A stretch of DNA of 64,000 nucleotides from Chryseobacterium carnipullorum (GTDB lineage: Bacteria > Bacteroidota > Bacteroidia > Flavobacteriales > Weeksellaceae), in contig NZ_FRCD01000019.1 of assembly GCF_900142785.1 (NCBI RefSeq), positions 1-64,000 of the forward strand, in the 5' to 3' direction. Under the pieces are notes generated by a model. It ran no database searches. It was not told the DNA's origin and worked only from the letters and a program-made list of their open reading frames with translations. The position numbers and the translations under genes are program-made. How positions within the stretch are numbered: position 1 is the first letter of the stretch; every line of letters starts with the position of its first letter. Shown here in pieces: positions 15,948-25,029 of this stretch.

Positions 15948-17582
15948 TTACCAGTTTTTAAATTTTGCCGGTGGATTGTAAAGGCCGTCTGACCATTCTA
16001 CCAGATCTCTCACATTTTTTGCAGCAAGCAATGATCTGTTCGCCTGATTTCTGTGGATACCTAGATCTTCAGGGTATGCCACAATTCCTCGCTCTCTTAG
16101 TGAACTTATAACTGCCGCGTCAGCCTTAGATCCTACGGATGTTACACCAGCAACAGCGCTTAATGCCTGCTTACGCTCTTCTTCTCCCTCCGCTTTATAG
16201 ATATAGGCAACTCCTTCTTCAGTTACAACGTGTGTAACGTCATCGCCATAAATCATCACTGGCGCTGTAGCAAGATGTGCCTGTTTCGCAACTTCAATGG
16301 CATCAAGTGATTCGACAAACACAGGTGTATTCCCATTTTGGAATGTTTCGACGGTTTGAACTACCAGTTTTCTACCTTTACTCAACGGATCATCTGATGT
16401 GATAAGATCCAACCAAGCTTCCGATGAGTGTCTTCTTCCTTTAGGATCATGTCCCATGTTTGGAGCGCCCCCGAAACCTGCAAGCCTTCCGGAAACAACT
16501 GTTGAAGAATTAGCTCTCATATCCATCTGCAATGTTGATCCTACGAACATATCTATCGCGTACTGGCCAGCAACCTGTGCGAAGGCACGGTTTGATCTTA
16601 GGCTTCCATCTTTACCCGTAAAAAATACATCTGGTCTTGCTGCGCAATATGCCTCCATACCAACTTCTCCCCCAAAACAGTGCACCGTATCTACCCAGCC
16701 ACTTTCAATGGCGGGAATCAATGTCGGATGTGGATTTAAAACCCAATTTTTTGCGATCTTACCTTTTAGCCCGAGACTTTCCGCATAGGTGGGCAACAAT
16801 AGTTCAATAGCAGCTGTATTAAAGCCTATACCGTGGTTTAGTGATTTTACCTGATGTTTCTCGTAGACGCCACGGATAGTCATCATCCCGATGAGAATAT
16901 GCAGCTCACTGATCAATTTTGGATCACGCGTAAAGAGCGCTTCTAATTGATAAGGTTGATCTGCCTCAACAACAAAATCGACCCACGAAGCCGGAATATC
17001 GATGCGGGGCAGTTCATCCACGATCTCATTTACCTGGACGATGACAATACCGTCTTTAAATGCTGTGGCCTCCACAATGGCGGGAGTTTCCTCGGTATTT
17101 GGTCCAGTATACAGGTTACCAAATCTATCTGCCTTATCCGCAGCCACCAAGGCGACATTCGGAATTAGATCAATAAATAAACGGCCATAAAGCTCCAGAT
17201 AGGTATGGATCTCCCCTATTTCCAGAGTACCATCCTCTATCATCTGCGAAACACGCAGACTCTGTGGACCTGAAAATGAAAAATCAATCTTTTTTGCAAT
17301 ACCTTTTTCGAAGATATCCAAATGCTCCGGACGGGAAACGCTCGACATGATCATGTGGAGGTTGTTCACCTTGGAAGCATTTACCTGTAACAGTGATTCA
17401 GAAAGAAAAGATGCCTGTTTCTGATTGTCACCTTCCAGAATAACACGATCACCCGGCTGGATCAGTGCTTCCATTGCTTCAATGATATTTTCTTTATTAA
17501 GTATGGCATTCTGAGTAAGATGTGCGATACTTTTAATCCTGCGGGCTTTTTCATCCCGTCTTGTTGTCCATATTCTTGACAT
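15948..17582 (-). CDS. mdcA: malonate decarboxylase alpha subunit (acetyl-ACP:malonate ACP transferase)
   Basis: 544 aa, the normal alpha-subunit length. It swaps the acetyl on the carrier protein for malonate. The start MSRIWTTRRDEKARR, the run GDRVILEGDNQKQASFL, HGIGFNTAAIELLLPTYAE, and G-G-A-P-N-M-G-H-D-P-K-G-R-R-H are strongly conserved MdcA/CoA-transferase-like segments. It is transcribed after mdcH and before mdcB with short gaps (19 and 25 bases). Confidence 0.92.
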   Translation of the reverse strand: MSRIWTTRRDEKARRIKSIAHLTQNAILNKENIIEAMEALIQPGDRVILEGDNQKQASFLSESLLQVNASKVNNLHMIMSSVSRPEHLDIFEKGIAKKIDFSFSGPQSLRVSQMIEDGTLEIGEIHTYLELYGRLFIDLIPNVALVAADKADRFGNLYTGPNTEETPAIVEATAFKDGIVIVQVNEIVDELPRIDIPASWVDFVVEADQPYQLEALFTRDPKLISELHILIGMMTIRGVYEKHQVKSLNHGIGFNTAAIELLLPTYAESLGLKGKIAKNWVLNPHPTLIPAIESGWVDTVHCFGGEVGMEAYCAARPDVFFTGKDGSLRSNRAFAQVAGQYAIDMFVGSTLQMDMRANSSTVVSGRLAGFGGAPNMGHDPKGRRHSSEAWLDLITSDDPLSKGRKLVVQTVETFQNGNTPVFVESLDAIEVAKQAHLATAPVMIYGDDVTHVVTEEGVAYIYKAEGEEERKQALSAVAGVTSVGSKADAAVISSLRERGIVAYPEDLGIHRNQANRSLLAAKNVRDLVEWSDGLYNPPAKFKNW

Positions 17583-17601
17583 ACTGACTTTAATTTAAGT
17601 A

Positions 17602-18540
17602 TTAATAATTATTTGAGTTATAGTGGTCATAGAGCCACTTTATTGTATTTAAGTCCTGTTCATCGAAACCGATCACATTCACCTCGGGAAACGTCGAAGA
17701 GGCAATTTTCGCGAGCACCCCCGATGGCGCCATTTCTATAAATAGCCTTACTCCGGATTCATAGAGCAATGTGGTGCCTTCATACCACCTGACCTTTTCG
17801 GAAATACTCTTGTACAGATCCTTTCTGAGCAGCTCGGCACTCTTTACTATCCGTCCTGTATGGTTCGAAACACAGGGATATATCGGTTCCTTAACTTTAA
17901 TTTCCATAAGCGCTTCCTCCAGTGCCACCGAAACATCGTTTAAAAGTGGGCAATGAGAGGGCACAGAAACTGAAAGTACCTGTACTTTCCTGGCACCGCT
18001 ACGCTGAAGTGAAGGGATCAATTTATCGATACTGGACAGCTGTCCGGCAACGACCTGCTGATCATACGCGTTGCTGTTAGCCAGATACAGGGCGTCATTT
18101 TCCAGGTTGTGCGCTCCGAGCAGACAGGACAACCTAGATTCAGAAAAACCGACAACCGCGGCCATACCATAACCTTCGGGATACGCCTGTTCCATCATCG
18201 TGGCACGCAATAGAACCAAATTCAAAGCATCTGTAAAGGAAATGGCTTCACTGATAACTGCTGCGGCAAACGCTCCTATAGAATGCCCCGCTAAATAATC
18301 GGGAGTTATCTTTTGGGAAAGTAGTTGCCTTGCGGATATCACGCCGGAAATAAGCAGGCATAGTTGAACATACACTGTCGAATTTAGCTTTTCCGCCGTA
18401 TCCAATGATTCCACGGATACCTTCAGCTGGTTTTCAACTTCGGCAAATACCTTATTGACTATGGGATCTTCTCGATCCATTGAACTTAGCATTCTAATGG
18501 ACTGGGATCCCTGACCCGGAAATAAAAATGTTGTTTTCAT
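17602..18540 (-). CDS. mdcH: malonate decarboxylase epsilon subunit (malonyl-CoA:ACP transacylase type)
   Basis: 312 aa FabD-like acyltransferase. FLFPGQGSQ at the N-terminus and G-H-S-I-G-A-F-A at 85-92 supply the oxyanion loop and nucleophile Ser87. A conserved His follows in SVPSHCPLL. It loads the carrier protein with malonyl to start the cycle. Here it is the first gene of the operon, whereas in many proteobacteria it comes last. One of the two operator palindromes lies 13-23 bases upstream of its start codon, so it is the promoter-proximal regulated gene. Confidence 0.88.
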   Translation of the reverse strand: MKTTFLFPGQGSQSIRMLSSMDREDPIVNKVFAEVENQLKVSVESLDTAEKLNSTVYVQLCLLISGVISARQLLSQKITPDYLAGHSIGAFAAAVISEAISFTDALNLVLLRATMMEQAYPEGYGMAAVVGFSESRLSCLLGAHNLENDALYLANSNAYDQQVVAGQLSSIDKLIPSLQRSGARKVQVLSVSVPSHCPLLNDVSVALEEALMEIKVKEPIYPCVSNHTGRIVKSAELLRKDLYKSISEKVRWYEGTTLLYESGVRLFIEMAPSGVLAKIASSTFPEVNVIGFDEQDLNTIKWLYDHYNSNNY

Positions 18541-18552
18541 ATTCTCGTCATA

Positions 18553-18563
18553 TCATCAGATGA
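18553..18563. promoter_or_regulatory. operator palindrome upstream of mdcH
   Basis: TCATCAGATGA, a perfect 5-1-5 palindrome (extended TATCATCAGATGAG). It is matched by the site at 19276 upstream of the FadR-type regulator. Dyads of this size are typical targets of FadR-subfamily dimers. Confidence 0.65.
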
Positions 18564-18607
18564 GTTAAAGCTTAAAAAAACACCAGTTTAATGGTGCTAT
18601 TTTTTTA

Positions 18608-19267
18608 TTATAATCTGCGCATTTCTACGATACCTGCGATAGCATCCTCAGGTGATCTGCGGATGATTGCATCAAGTAGACTTTCGTGAACTTTAGTCAG
18701 CCTATGCATTGAAACATCCTGTGAGTAACTTTCTTCTATTGAACTTTTTAGCTGCTGTTCGGCAAAGGTTTTATATAAACTTGTCAAAATAACATTTTTG
18801 GATGCTTCGGCTATTTGAACGTGAAATGCGATATCTTCCTCCAGCCATTTTAAAAGATCTTTGTCATCCGCAGCCTTATTTCTCTTTTTAAGGGTCTTCT
18901 TTAGCGCTTCAATATCTTCCTCTGTACGGTTAAGTGCCGCTTTTTCCACAATTTTCATTTCAAGTAGCTCCCTTACTTCTATCACGTCCGCTGTTCTGGC
19001 TCGTTGCAATTGCTTTGATAAAGGATCCTTCGCCGCGGTTTTAGAAGCTAAAAAAATCCCAACCCCCTGCTGAACGCTGATAATACCCTTGTTTTCAAGC
19101 ATTTTAACTGCTTCACGTACACTTGAACGTCCAACGCCATATTCCTCCATTAACATAGGCTCGCTCGGTAGCTTGTCACCTACACGATAAGATCCAGAAA
19201 CAATATCCTGCTCTAAACGTCCCGCGACTTCTTCAGCCAAACTCTTTCTTATGATTTTATTTTTCAT
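18608..19267 (-). CDS. FadR-type GntR-family regulator of the malonate operon (MdcY-like)
   Basis: 219 aa. The N-terminal winged HTH has the GntR pattern (YRVGDKLPSEPMLMEEYGVG, then SSVREAVKMLENKGII). The C-terminal ~140 residues are an all-helical FCD domain with conserved D/E and H residues for metal or ligand binding (EEDIAFHVQIAEAS). FadR-type MdcY in Acinetobacter controls mdc genes in response to malonate, and the location here, 67 bases upstream of mdcH and on the same strand, points to the same role. Palindromes lie in front of both this gene and mdcH, suggesting autoregulation plus control of the operon. Confidence 0.85.
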   Translation of the reverse strand: MKNKIIRKSLAEEVAGRLEQDIVSGSYRVGDKLPSEPMLMEEYGVGRSSVREAVKMLENKGIISVQQGVGIFLASKTAAKDPLSKQLQRARTADVIEVRELLEMKIVEKAALNRTEEDIEALKKTLKKRNKAADDKDLLKWLEEDIAFHVQIAEASKNVILTSLYKTFAEQQLKSSIEESYSQDVSMHRLTKVHESLLDAIIRRSPEDAIAGIVEMRRL

Positions 19268-19275
19268 TCATCCTA

Positions 19276-19286
19276 TCATCTGATGA
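19276..19286. promoter_or_regulatory. operator palindrome upstream of the FadR-type regulator
   Basis: TCATCTGATGA, differing from the mdcH-proximal copy only at the central base. It lies 9 bases upstream of the regulator's start codon on the transcribed side. The shared form is TATCATC(A/T)GATGAG. Confidence 0.65.
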
Positions 19287-19541
19287 GACAAAGGTAAGCA
19301 CAAAATTTTGTCCAACAATTTTTTTCTTCTTTTTTTTTTGCTGACTTATATCATAATGAAATTGAAATGACATTTACTTAAGAATAACTTAAACCCTGTG
19401 AACTATAACAGACTGAAAAATTTTTGGATATATAAATAAGTACAGGTGTTTTTAACTAAAAAATACGCTTATACCACACTTCCAATTTCACAATTAAACT
19501 TCACGTGATTGGTATTCCTCAAATAATTTGGCGGTATCTCT

Positions 19542-19679
19542 CTACCTAAACTCCACTTTTAAGTATTCATAAAAACTTTCAATCTGATATTTCTTATTAT
19601 CATAGTCTGCATGCTTTTCTGAATAGATTTCTTTAAGAATATTGGCGTTCAATTCAATAAAGTATTTCTCAGCTTTAAG
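19542..19679 (-). pseudogene. C-terminal remnant of an unrecognised gene (copy 1)
   Basis: An open stretch encoding LKAEKYFIELNANILKEIYS and on to ...YEYLKVEFR stop. A diverged copy of the first ~20 codons lies at 45919-46044. Differences between them fall mainly at third codon positions, so both descend from real coding sequence. No start is present. The 19287-19541 stretch shows nothing else recognisable. Confidence 0.4.
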
Positions 19680-19798
19680 GCCTTATATTCAATAAGTGTT
19701 TGCTTTCCAAATAAATGAATTATTTTAAGGCGTTTATTAAGCATATGCAACAGTATATAAAAGCATATAAATAGTATCAATTTTTCTTGATAGTTGTT

Positions 19799-19806
19799 TA
19801 TCTTTG
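19799..19806 (+). promoter_or_regulatory. Bacteroidota -7 box
   Basis: TATCTTTG matches the Bacteroidota TAnnTTTG -7 consensus and lies 30 bases before the chosen ATG of the oxidoreductase. This argues against the upstream ATG at 19794 as start. A clear -33 TTG at the right spacing is not seen. Confidence 0.5.
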
Positions 19807-19835
19807 TACCGTTCGGGATAAAAACCCGACTTGAT

Positions 19836-21377
19836 ATGCAAAAAAACATCGAAATCACATTGCTTCCTCACGAGGTAGAGCAAACTGAGCTAATCAACCA
19901 AAAACTGGCTGAAGCCTTAAAACTATCCGAATCTAGGATAAAAGGCTTTGAAATCCTGAAAAGATCTATAGATGCCCGTTCTCGAAAAGTCATTTTTCGC
20001 CTTCAGGTAAAGGTTTTTGTGGATGAAGAAGCAGTTCCGGAAGTTTACACTGTCAATTACCCTAATGTAGGTACGGCAAAACCCGTAATCATTATCGGTG
20101 CAGGCCCAGCAGGTTTATTTGCTGCTTTACAGTGTATTGAAAATGGATTAAAACCCATTATTATCGAACGCGGTAAAGATGTAAAGCAACGTCGTAGAGA
20201 TTTAGCTGCCATAAATAAACAGGGTTTGGTAAATACCGAATCTAATTATTGTTACGGTGAAGGTGGGGCAGGTACTTATTCAGATGGCAAATTATACACC
20301 CGGTCCAATAAGCGTGGCGACATTAATAAAGTACTTCAGGTTTTTGTAAACCATGGTGCACAGCCGGATATTACGATCGATGCCCGTCCGCATATCGGTA
20401 CCAACAAACTTCCACATATTATTACTTCCATAAAAAACACGATCTTAAATGCTGGTGGTGAAGTGATGTTCAATAGCCAGATGACCGATATTTTAATCGA
20501 ATTTGGTAAAGTAAAAGGAATAGAAGTTAATTTTCAGGACAAGTTATTTGCCGATGATATTATCCTGGCAACAGGCCATTCGGCAAGAGATGTTTACGAA
20601 TTGTTAAATAAAAAAAATATTCTGATCGAGGCAAAACCTTTTGCTTTAGGGGTAAGGATAGAGCATCCTCAGGAAACTATTGATAAGGCACAATACCATT
20701 GCGATATCCGATCAGAATTTTTACCACCGGCCAATTATAGTTTGGTAGAGCAGGTTGGTACCCGTGGCGTATTTTCTTTTTGCATGTGCCCGGGAGGTAT
20801 TATTGCGCCATGTGCGACAGGTGAAAATGAAATTGTGGTTAACGGTTGGTCGCCATCTAAGCGGAACAACCCTTATGCCAATTCCGGAACAGTGGTTCAG
20901 GTTACCTTAGAGGATGTTCAGGGTTACGATCCGCTAAGAATGTTACATTTTCAATCAGAAATCGAAAAGAGAGCCTTCGAGGCTGGTGGTGGCAATTTGG
21001 TTGCGCCTGCACAAAGAATGGTCGATTTTGTGAACAATAGATTATCGATCGATCTGCCACGAAATTCTTATCTCCCAGGTACCAAAAGTTCAATGCTTGA
21101 TAACATTTTGCCTGATTTTGTATCAGATAGTTTGCGTGCAGCATTGCCCTTGTTTGGGAAAAAAATTAGAGGTTATTATACTAATGAAGCCATTTTGGTT
21201 GGTGTTGAAAGTAGAACATCATCGCCGGTTAAGATCCCAAGGGATAAAGAAACCTATCAGCATCCTCAGGTAAAAGGTTTATATCCCTGTGCAGAAGGTG
21301 CCGGTTACGCAGGCGGAATTTTATCTGCCGCAATAGATGGAATTAACTGTGCGAATGCAATATTAAGCGCATCATAA
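19836..21377 (+). CDS. FAD-dependent oxidoreductase (COG2509-type NAD(P)/FAD dehydrogenase)
   Basis: About 513 aa from the ATG at 19836. After an ~85-residue N-terminal domain comes the dinucleotide-binding fold PVIIIGAGPAGLFAA, then G-E-G-G-A-G-T-Y-S-D-G-K-L, DDIILATGHSARDVY and C-terminal GLYPCAEGAGYAGGILSAA. This layout is that of the widespread, poorly characterised flavoprotein dehydrogenase family COG2509. The substrate is unknown. It is a single gene, unrelated to its neighbours. The start was chosen because the earlier ATG precedes the promoter box. Confidence 0.75.
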   Translation: MQKNIEITLLPHEVEQTELINQKLAEALKLSESRIKGFEILKRSIDARSRKVIFRLQVKVFVDEEAVPEVYTVNYPNVGTAKPVIIIGAGPAGLFAALQCIENGLKPIIIERGKDVKQRRRDLAAINKQGLVNTESNYCYGEGGAGTYSDGKLYTRSNKRGDINKVLQVFVNHGAQPDITIDARPHIGTNKLPHIITSIKNTILNAGGEVMFNSQMTDILIEFGKVKGIEVNFQDKLFADDIILATGHSARDVYELLNKKNILIEAKPFALGVRIEHPQETIDKAQYHCDIRSEFLPPANYSLVEQVGTRGVFSFCMCPGGIIAPCATGENEIVVNGWSPSKRNNPYANSGTVVQVTLEDVQGYDPLRMLHFQSEIEKRAFEAGGGNLVAPAQRMVDFVNNRLSIDLPRNSYLPGTKSSMLDNILPDFVSDSLRAALPLFGKKIRGYYTNEAILVGVESRTSSPVKIPRDKETYQHPQVKGLYPCAEGAGYAGGILSAAIDGINCANAILSAS

Positions 21378-22528
21378 CAAACTTTCTATTATACCAATTG
21401 TTGTATCCGGGAAATACATATTTTTACCGATAGAGGGCTGTGTAACAGTCAATTTAATATACTTAAAAAGAATTTTATAAAAATATTTCAGCCAGAATTT
21501 GACGCCTGAAATTTCAGCATTGGTGCAGTCACAGGTACTGAAGCAATCTTTTTAGCAAACTATTGGAGAATAAATGGATATATGAACAACAATTCCAGTC
21601 AAATTATTACCTTAATTTACATGTTCGGAACAGTATGGTTCATAATAAAGAAAGTTAGTTTCATATTAATACTTCTAATTCTGATGAATACGCAGATATT
21701 CTACATTAATAAAAAGATTTAGAAAAGTTTTAGAAAAATAAATTTCAGATAAATTATCAGTATATGCTCCACAAATCAGTTATCTACAATTGAAATCCTT
21801 TGTCAATATTTCACTACATAATTTGATTCTTCTTTGGTTGTGGATACTAGACCATTCAAGCCATCTAATTATTGGAAAATGATAATTTAACTTTTTATGA
21901 ATGTTCAAAATTAAATTGATAAAAATGAGCTTTGTAGTTCTTGCTTAATTTGGCTCAAACGAACCAAATCATTGATAAAAGTGTTTGAAGATACGCTCGT
22001 CTTGGTCACAAGACCGACATTTGAAGATTTCACTCTTCGATGTCTTTTTTTTATTTCCTAATCCATTGTTATACTGACAGATACATTGATCCACAATATT
22101 CATTTTAGATTGAAATTTTTTGCCCTTGATCCGGTGATGATCAATCCCAGTAAAAATGCTTTTTGAAAACAACGCCTTCCATTTGAAAAAATGGTATTCT
22201 TTAGTTCTGGCTTCTTTTATATCCTTTTTTTCCATTTATAAATCTCCTGATGAATACCTTTTTGCGAAAGCTTTCACTATGCAGATTGATCTCTAAGCTC
22301 CGATTTTCCAATATTTGGTCACATAAGTATGATCAAAACCAATCGGTAATAAATATAATATTCAAAAAAATAATAATGACAGGATATTCGGCTTTGATAA
22401 ATCCCATAATATTTACAATTTATTGAATACAAATAAATAAAATACACCAATAATCTAAAACAAATAAATAATAATTCATAAGTTGATGAAAAATCCTTAT
22501 TTTAGTAATAAATAAAAACTAAAACCAA
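21378..22528. other. long gene-free stretch with remnants
   Basis: About 1.15 kb of AT-rich DNA without a convincing gene. It contains a 60-base segment (21956-22018) duplicated at 60853-60915 and, directly after it, a strong hairpin with T8 on the plus strand. An 88-codon minus frame at 21969-22235 (ending CRSCDQDERIFKHFYQ) overlaps both and could be a decayed gene. The last 130 bases presumably hold the promoter of the signalling operon. Confidence 0.4.
22016..22052 (+). terminator. strong intrinsic terminator
   Basis: GACAT..GAAGA pairs with TCTTC..ATGTC around a six-base loop, followed by eight T. The nearest plus-strand gene ends 640 bases upstream, so it may serve a short untranslated transcript that includes the duplicated 60-base segment. 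Confidence 0.55.
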
Positions 22529-23884
22529 ATGGGGACTTTCAAAATTTTCATAGTTGACGATGACCCTTTTTTCGGAGAAATGCTGAAATACCATCTCCAG
22601 TTAAATCCTGACTATGAAATCCACCTTTACACGACTGCTAAGGAATGCCTTTCAGGCCTTTTTCTTAATCCTGATATCATTTGTATTGATTTTGGACTCC
22701 CGGATATTCAAGGGGATGAGCTTTTTAAACAGATCAAAAACCTATATCCTGATCTTCCCATCATAATTATCAGCGGTCAGGAAAATATAGAGGTGGCCAT
22801 CAATTTTCTGAAACAGGGAGCAAAAGATTATATCGTAAAAAATGAGCACACCAAAGAGCTCCTGTGGAGTTCCATTATCAGGCTGAAAGAAAATATATCG
22901 CTGAAACAGGAGGTAGAATACCTGAAAGATGAACTTGAAAAAAAATACACTTTTGAGAACACCATCATTGGACAAAGCGAATCTATAAAAGGTATATTCT
23001 CAAAAATAAACAAAGCACTAAAATCCAGTATTAATGTTTCCATTACTGGAGAAACAGGTACAGGAAAAGAAGTGGTGGCGAAAGCCATTCATTATAATTC
23101 ACCCAGAAAGAACAAGCCTTTTGTAGCGGTGAACATGGCTGCTATTCCTAAAGAACTTGTAGAAAGTGAATTTTTCGGTCATGAAAAAGGGGCATTTACG
23201 GGAGCTGCGGAAAGAGCTTCCGGAAAGTTTGAGCAGGCTAATGGAGGAACCATTTTTTTGGATGAGATCGCAGAGCTTGATCTCAACATCCAAAGTAAAC
23301 TGCTCCGCGCTCTACAGGAAAGAGAAATTACAAGAGTAGGCGGAAACCAGAAAATAAAGCTGGATGTAAGAGTGATTACAGCAACCCATAAAAATCTCGC
23401 ACAGGAAGTAAAAAAGGGTACTTTCCGGGAGGATCTGTATTACAGAATTATAGGCCTCCCTATTGAACTCCCTCCCTTACGGGAAAGAGAACAGGATACT
23501 TTAATCCTTGCCAGGCACTTTATAGACCTATTTTCAAAGGAAAATAAAATCAAACCTTTGGGATTATCTGCCGATGCTAAAAAAAAGCTTCTCGCCTATA
23601 GTTTCCCCGGAAATGTAAGAGAACTGAAATCTATCATTGATCTGGCCTGTGTAATGTCTGATAATCCTGAGATAACGGCAGATGACATTAGTTTTTATAC
23701 CCTTGAAAAAGATTCAGAGTCTTTTCTCGACGGGCAAAAAACATTAAAACAATATACTACAGATATCATCCTACACTTCCTGAAAAAAAACAATAATGAT
23801 GTGATTAAAACATCAAAGGCTTTGGATATAGGCAAATCAACCATTTATAATCTTATTAACAATGTTGAAATAAAAAAATACTAG
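22529..23884 (+). CDS. sigma-54-dependent NtrC-family response regulator
   Basis: 451 aa with three parts: a receiver domain (1-120, acidic DDD at 10-12 and phospho-acceptor Asp54 in IICIDFGLPD), an AAA+ sigma-54 activator domain (Walker A GETGTGKE, G-A-F-T-G-A loop, GGTIFLDEIAEL Walker B), and a C-terminal Fis-type HTH (DVIKTSKALDIGKSTIYNLI). The GAFTGA loop shows it can contact sigma-54. It is the first gene of a tight operon with the FIST protein (0-base gap) and hybrid kinase (2-base gap), and probably controls the exopolysaccharide locus downstream. Confidence 0.9.
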   Translation: MGTFKIFIVDDDPFFGEMLKYHLQLNPDYEIHLYTTAKECLSGLFLNPDIICIDFGLPDIQGDELFKQIKNLYPDLPIIIISGQENIEVAINFLKQGAKDYIVKNEHTKELLWSSIIRLKENISLKQEVEYLKDELEKKYTFENTIIGQSESIKGIFSKINKALKSSINVSITGETGTGKEVVAKAIHYNSPRKNKPFVAVNMAAIPKELVESEFFGHEKGAFTGAAERASGKFEQANGGTIFLDEIAELDLNIQSKLLRALQEREITRVGGNQKIKLDVRVITATHKNLAQEVKKGTFREDLYYRIIGLPIELPPLREREQDTLILARHFIDLFSKENKIKPLGLSADAKKKLLAYSFPGNVRELKSIIDLACVMSDNPEITADDISFYTLEKDSESFLDGQKTLKQYTTDIILHFLKKNNNDVIKTSKALDIGKSTIYNLINNVEIKKY

Positions 23885-25027
23885 ATGAAAGTTGCCAAAT
23901 TACTTTTTATAAACGGAGAATGCAGACATGAAAGGAATGATGAAAATCTTGACTATCAAAAAGCTCAACTGGTAATAGGATACGGAGCCAGACACCTTAT
24001 CGAAAACAATGATTTTTATTTTCAGCTAAAGGAAAAGTTTCCCAATGCAGAGATTGCCTTATCATCATCGTCCGGAGAAATTTTCTGTAATGAAGTATAT
24101 GATAATACAGTAACCGTTACCATTATCAGTTTTTCAACATCTCACATTAAAACTTCACAGATTAATATAGAAGACTTTCCGAACAGCTACGAAGCTGGGA
24201 AAACCCTTATGGAAAAACTTCCTAAAGAAAACCTCAAATGGGTATTTGTTTTATCAGATGGCAGTCGCGTCAACGGCATTCAGTTGGTTCAGGGATTAAA
24301 CGGAGGACGTCCTGATCATGTATTAATTTCAGGCGGATTGGCAGGTGATGGGGACAAATTTGAAAAAACAGCAGTTGGCTTAAATCAGGTCCCTGCATCT
24401 AATCAGATTGTAGCAATTGGGTTTTATGGAAAAAATCTGGAATTATCTCATGCATCATACGGCGGCTGGGAAAGCTTCGGATTGGAAAGAACTGTTACCC
24501 GTTCCCACAATAATATTCTATATGAAATCGATCATAAAAACGCCCTTGATCTTTATAAGAAATATCTCGGAAAGTACGCAGAAGAGCTACCCGGTTCTGC
24601 GCTTCTTTTTCCTCTTTCCCTTAAATCTGATGACGAATCCTCCCCTGTTGTACGTACCATTCTTTCTATTAATGAGAAAGATAATATGATGGTCTTTGCA
24701 GGTGACCTTCCCGAAGGAAGTAAAGTAAGATTTATGAAGGCCAATATGGACCGGTTGATTGATGCCGCGAATGATGCAGCCAGTGAATGCCTTGAAATAA
24801 GTCATAATAAACCTAAAATGGGAATTATTGTAAGCTGTGTAGGAAGAAAATTAGTTTTAGGAGACCGGACTGCTGAAGAAGTGGAAATGGTGAGGGATGT
24901 TTTGGGACCTGACACCATCATTACAGGTTTTTATTCATATGGTGAGATATCCCCGTTGAAACCCTTTGCTGATTGCGTCTTACACAACCAGACCATTACC
25001 ATTACCACCGTTAACGAAACTGAATAA
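23885..25027 (+). CDS. FIST-domain sensory protein
   Basis: 380 aa, without membrane segments. The order of conserved segments fits FIST_N plus FIST_C: SSSSGEIFCNEVYD, F-V-L-S-D-G-S, SGGLAGDGDKFEKT, then C-terminal GIIVSCVGRKLVLGDRTAEEVE and GFYSYGEISP. FIST domains are thought to bind small ligands such as amino acids and feed two-component systems. Its place between a response regulator and a hybrid histidine kinase supports a cytosolic ligand-sensing input to that system. Confidence 0.8.
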   Translation: MKVAKLLFINGECRHERNDENLDYQKAQLVIGYGARHLIENNDFYFQLKEKFPNAEIALSSSSGEIFCNEVYDNTVTVTIISFSTSHIKTSQINIEDFPNSYEAGKTLMEKLPKENLKWVFVLSDGSRVNGIQLVQGLNGGRPDHVLISGGLAGDGDKFEKTAVGLNQVPASNQIVAIGFYGKNLELSHASYGGWESFGLERTVTRSHNNILYEIDHKNALDLYKKYLGKYAEELPGSALLFPLSLKSDDESSPVVRTILSINEKDNMMVFAGDLPEGSKVRFMKANMDRLIDAANDAASECLEISHNKPKMGIIVSCVGRKLVLGDRTAEEVEMVRDVLGPDTIITGFYSYGEISPLKPFADCVLHNQTITITTVNETE

Positions 25028-25029
25028 AA

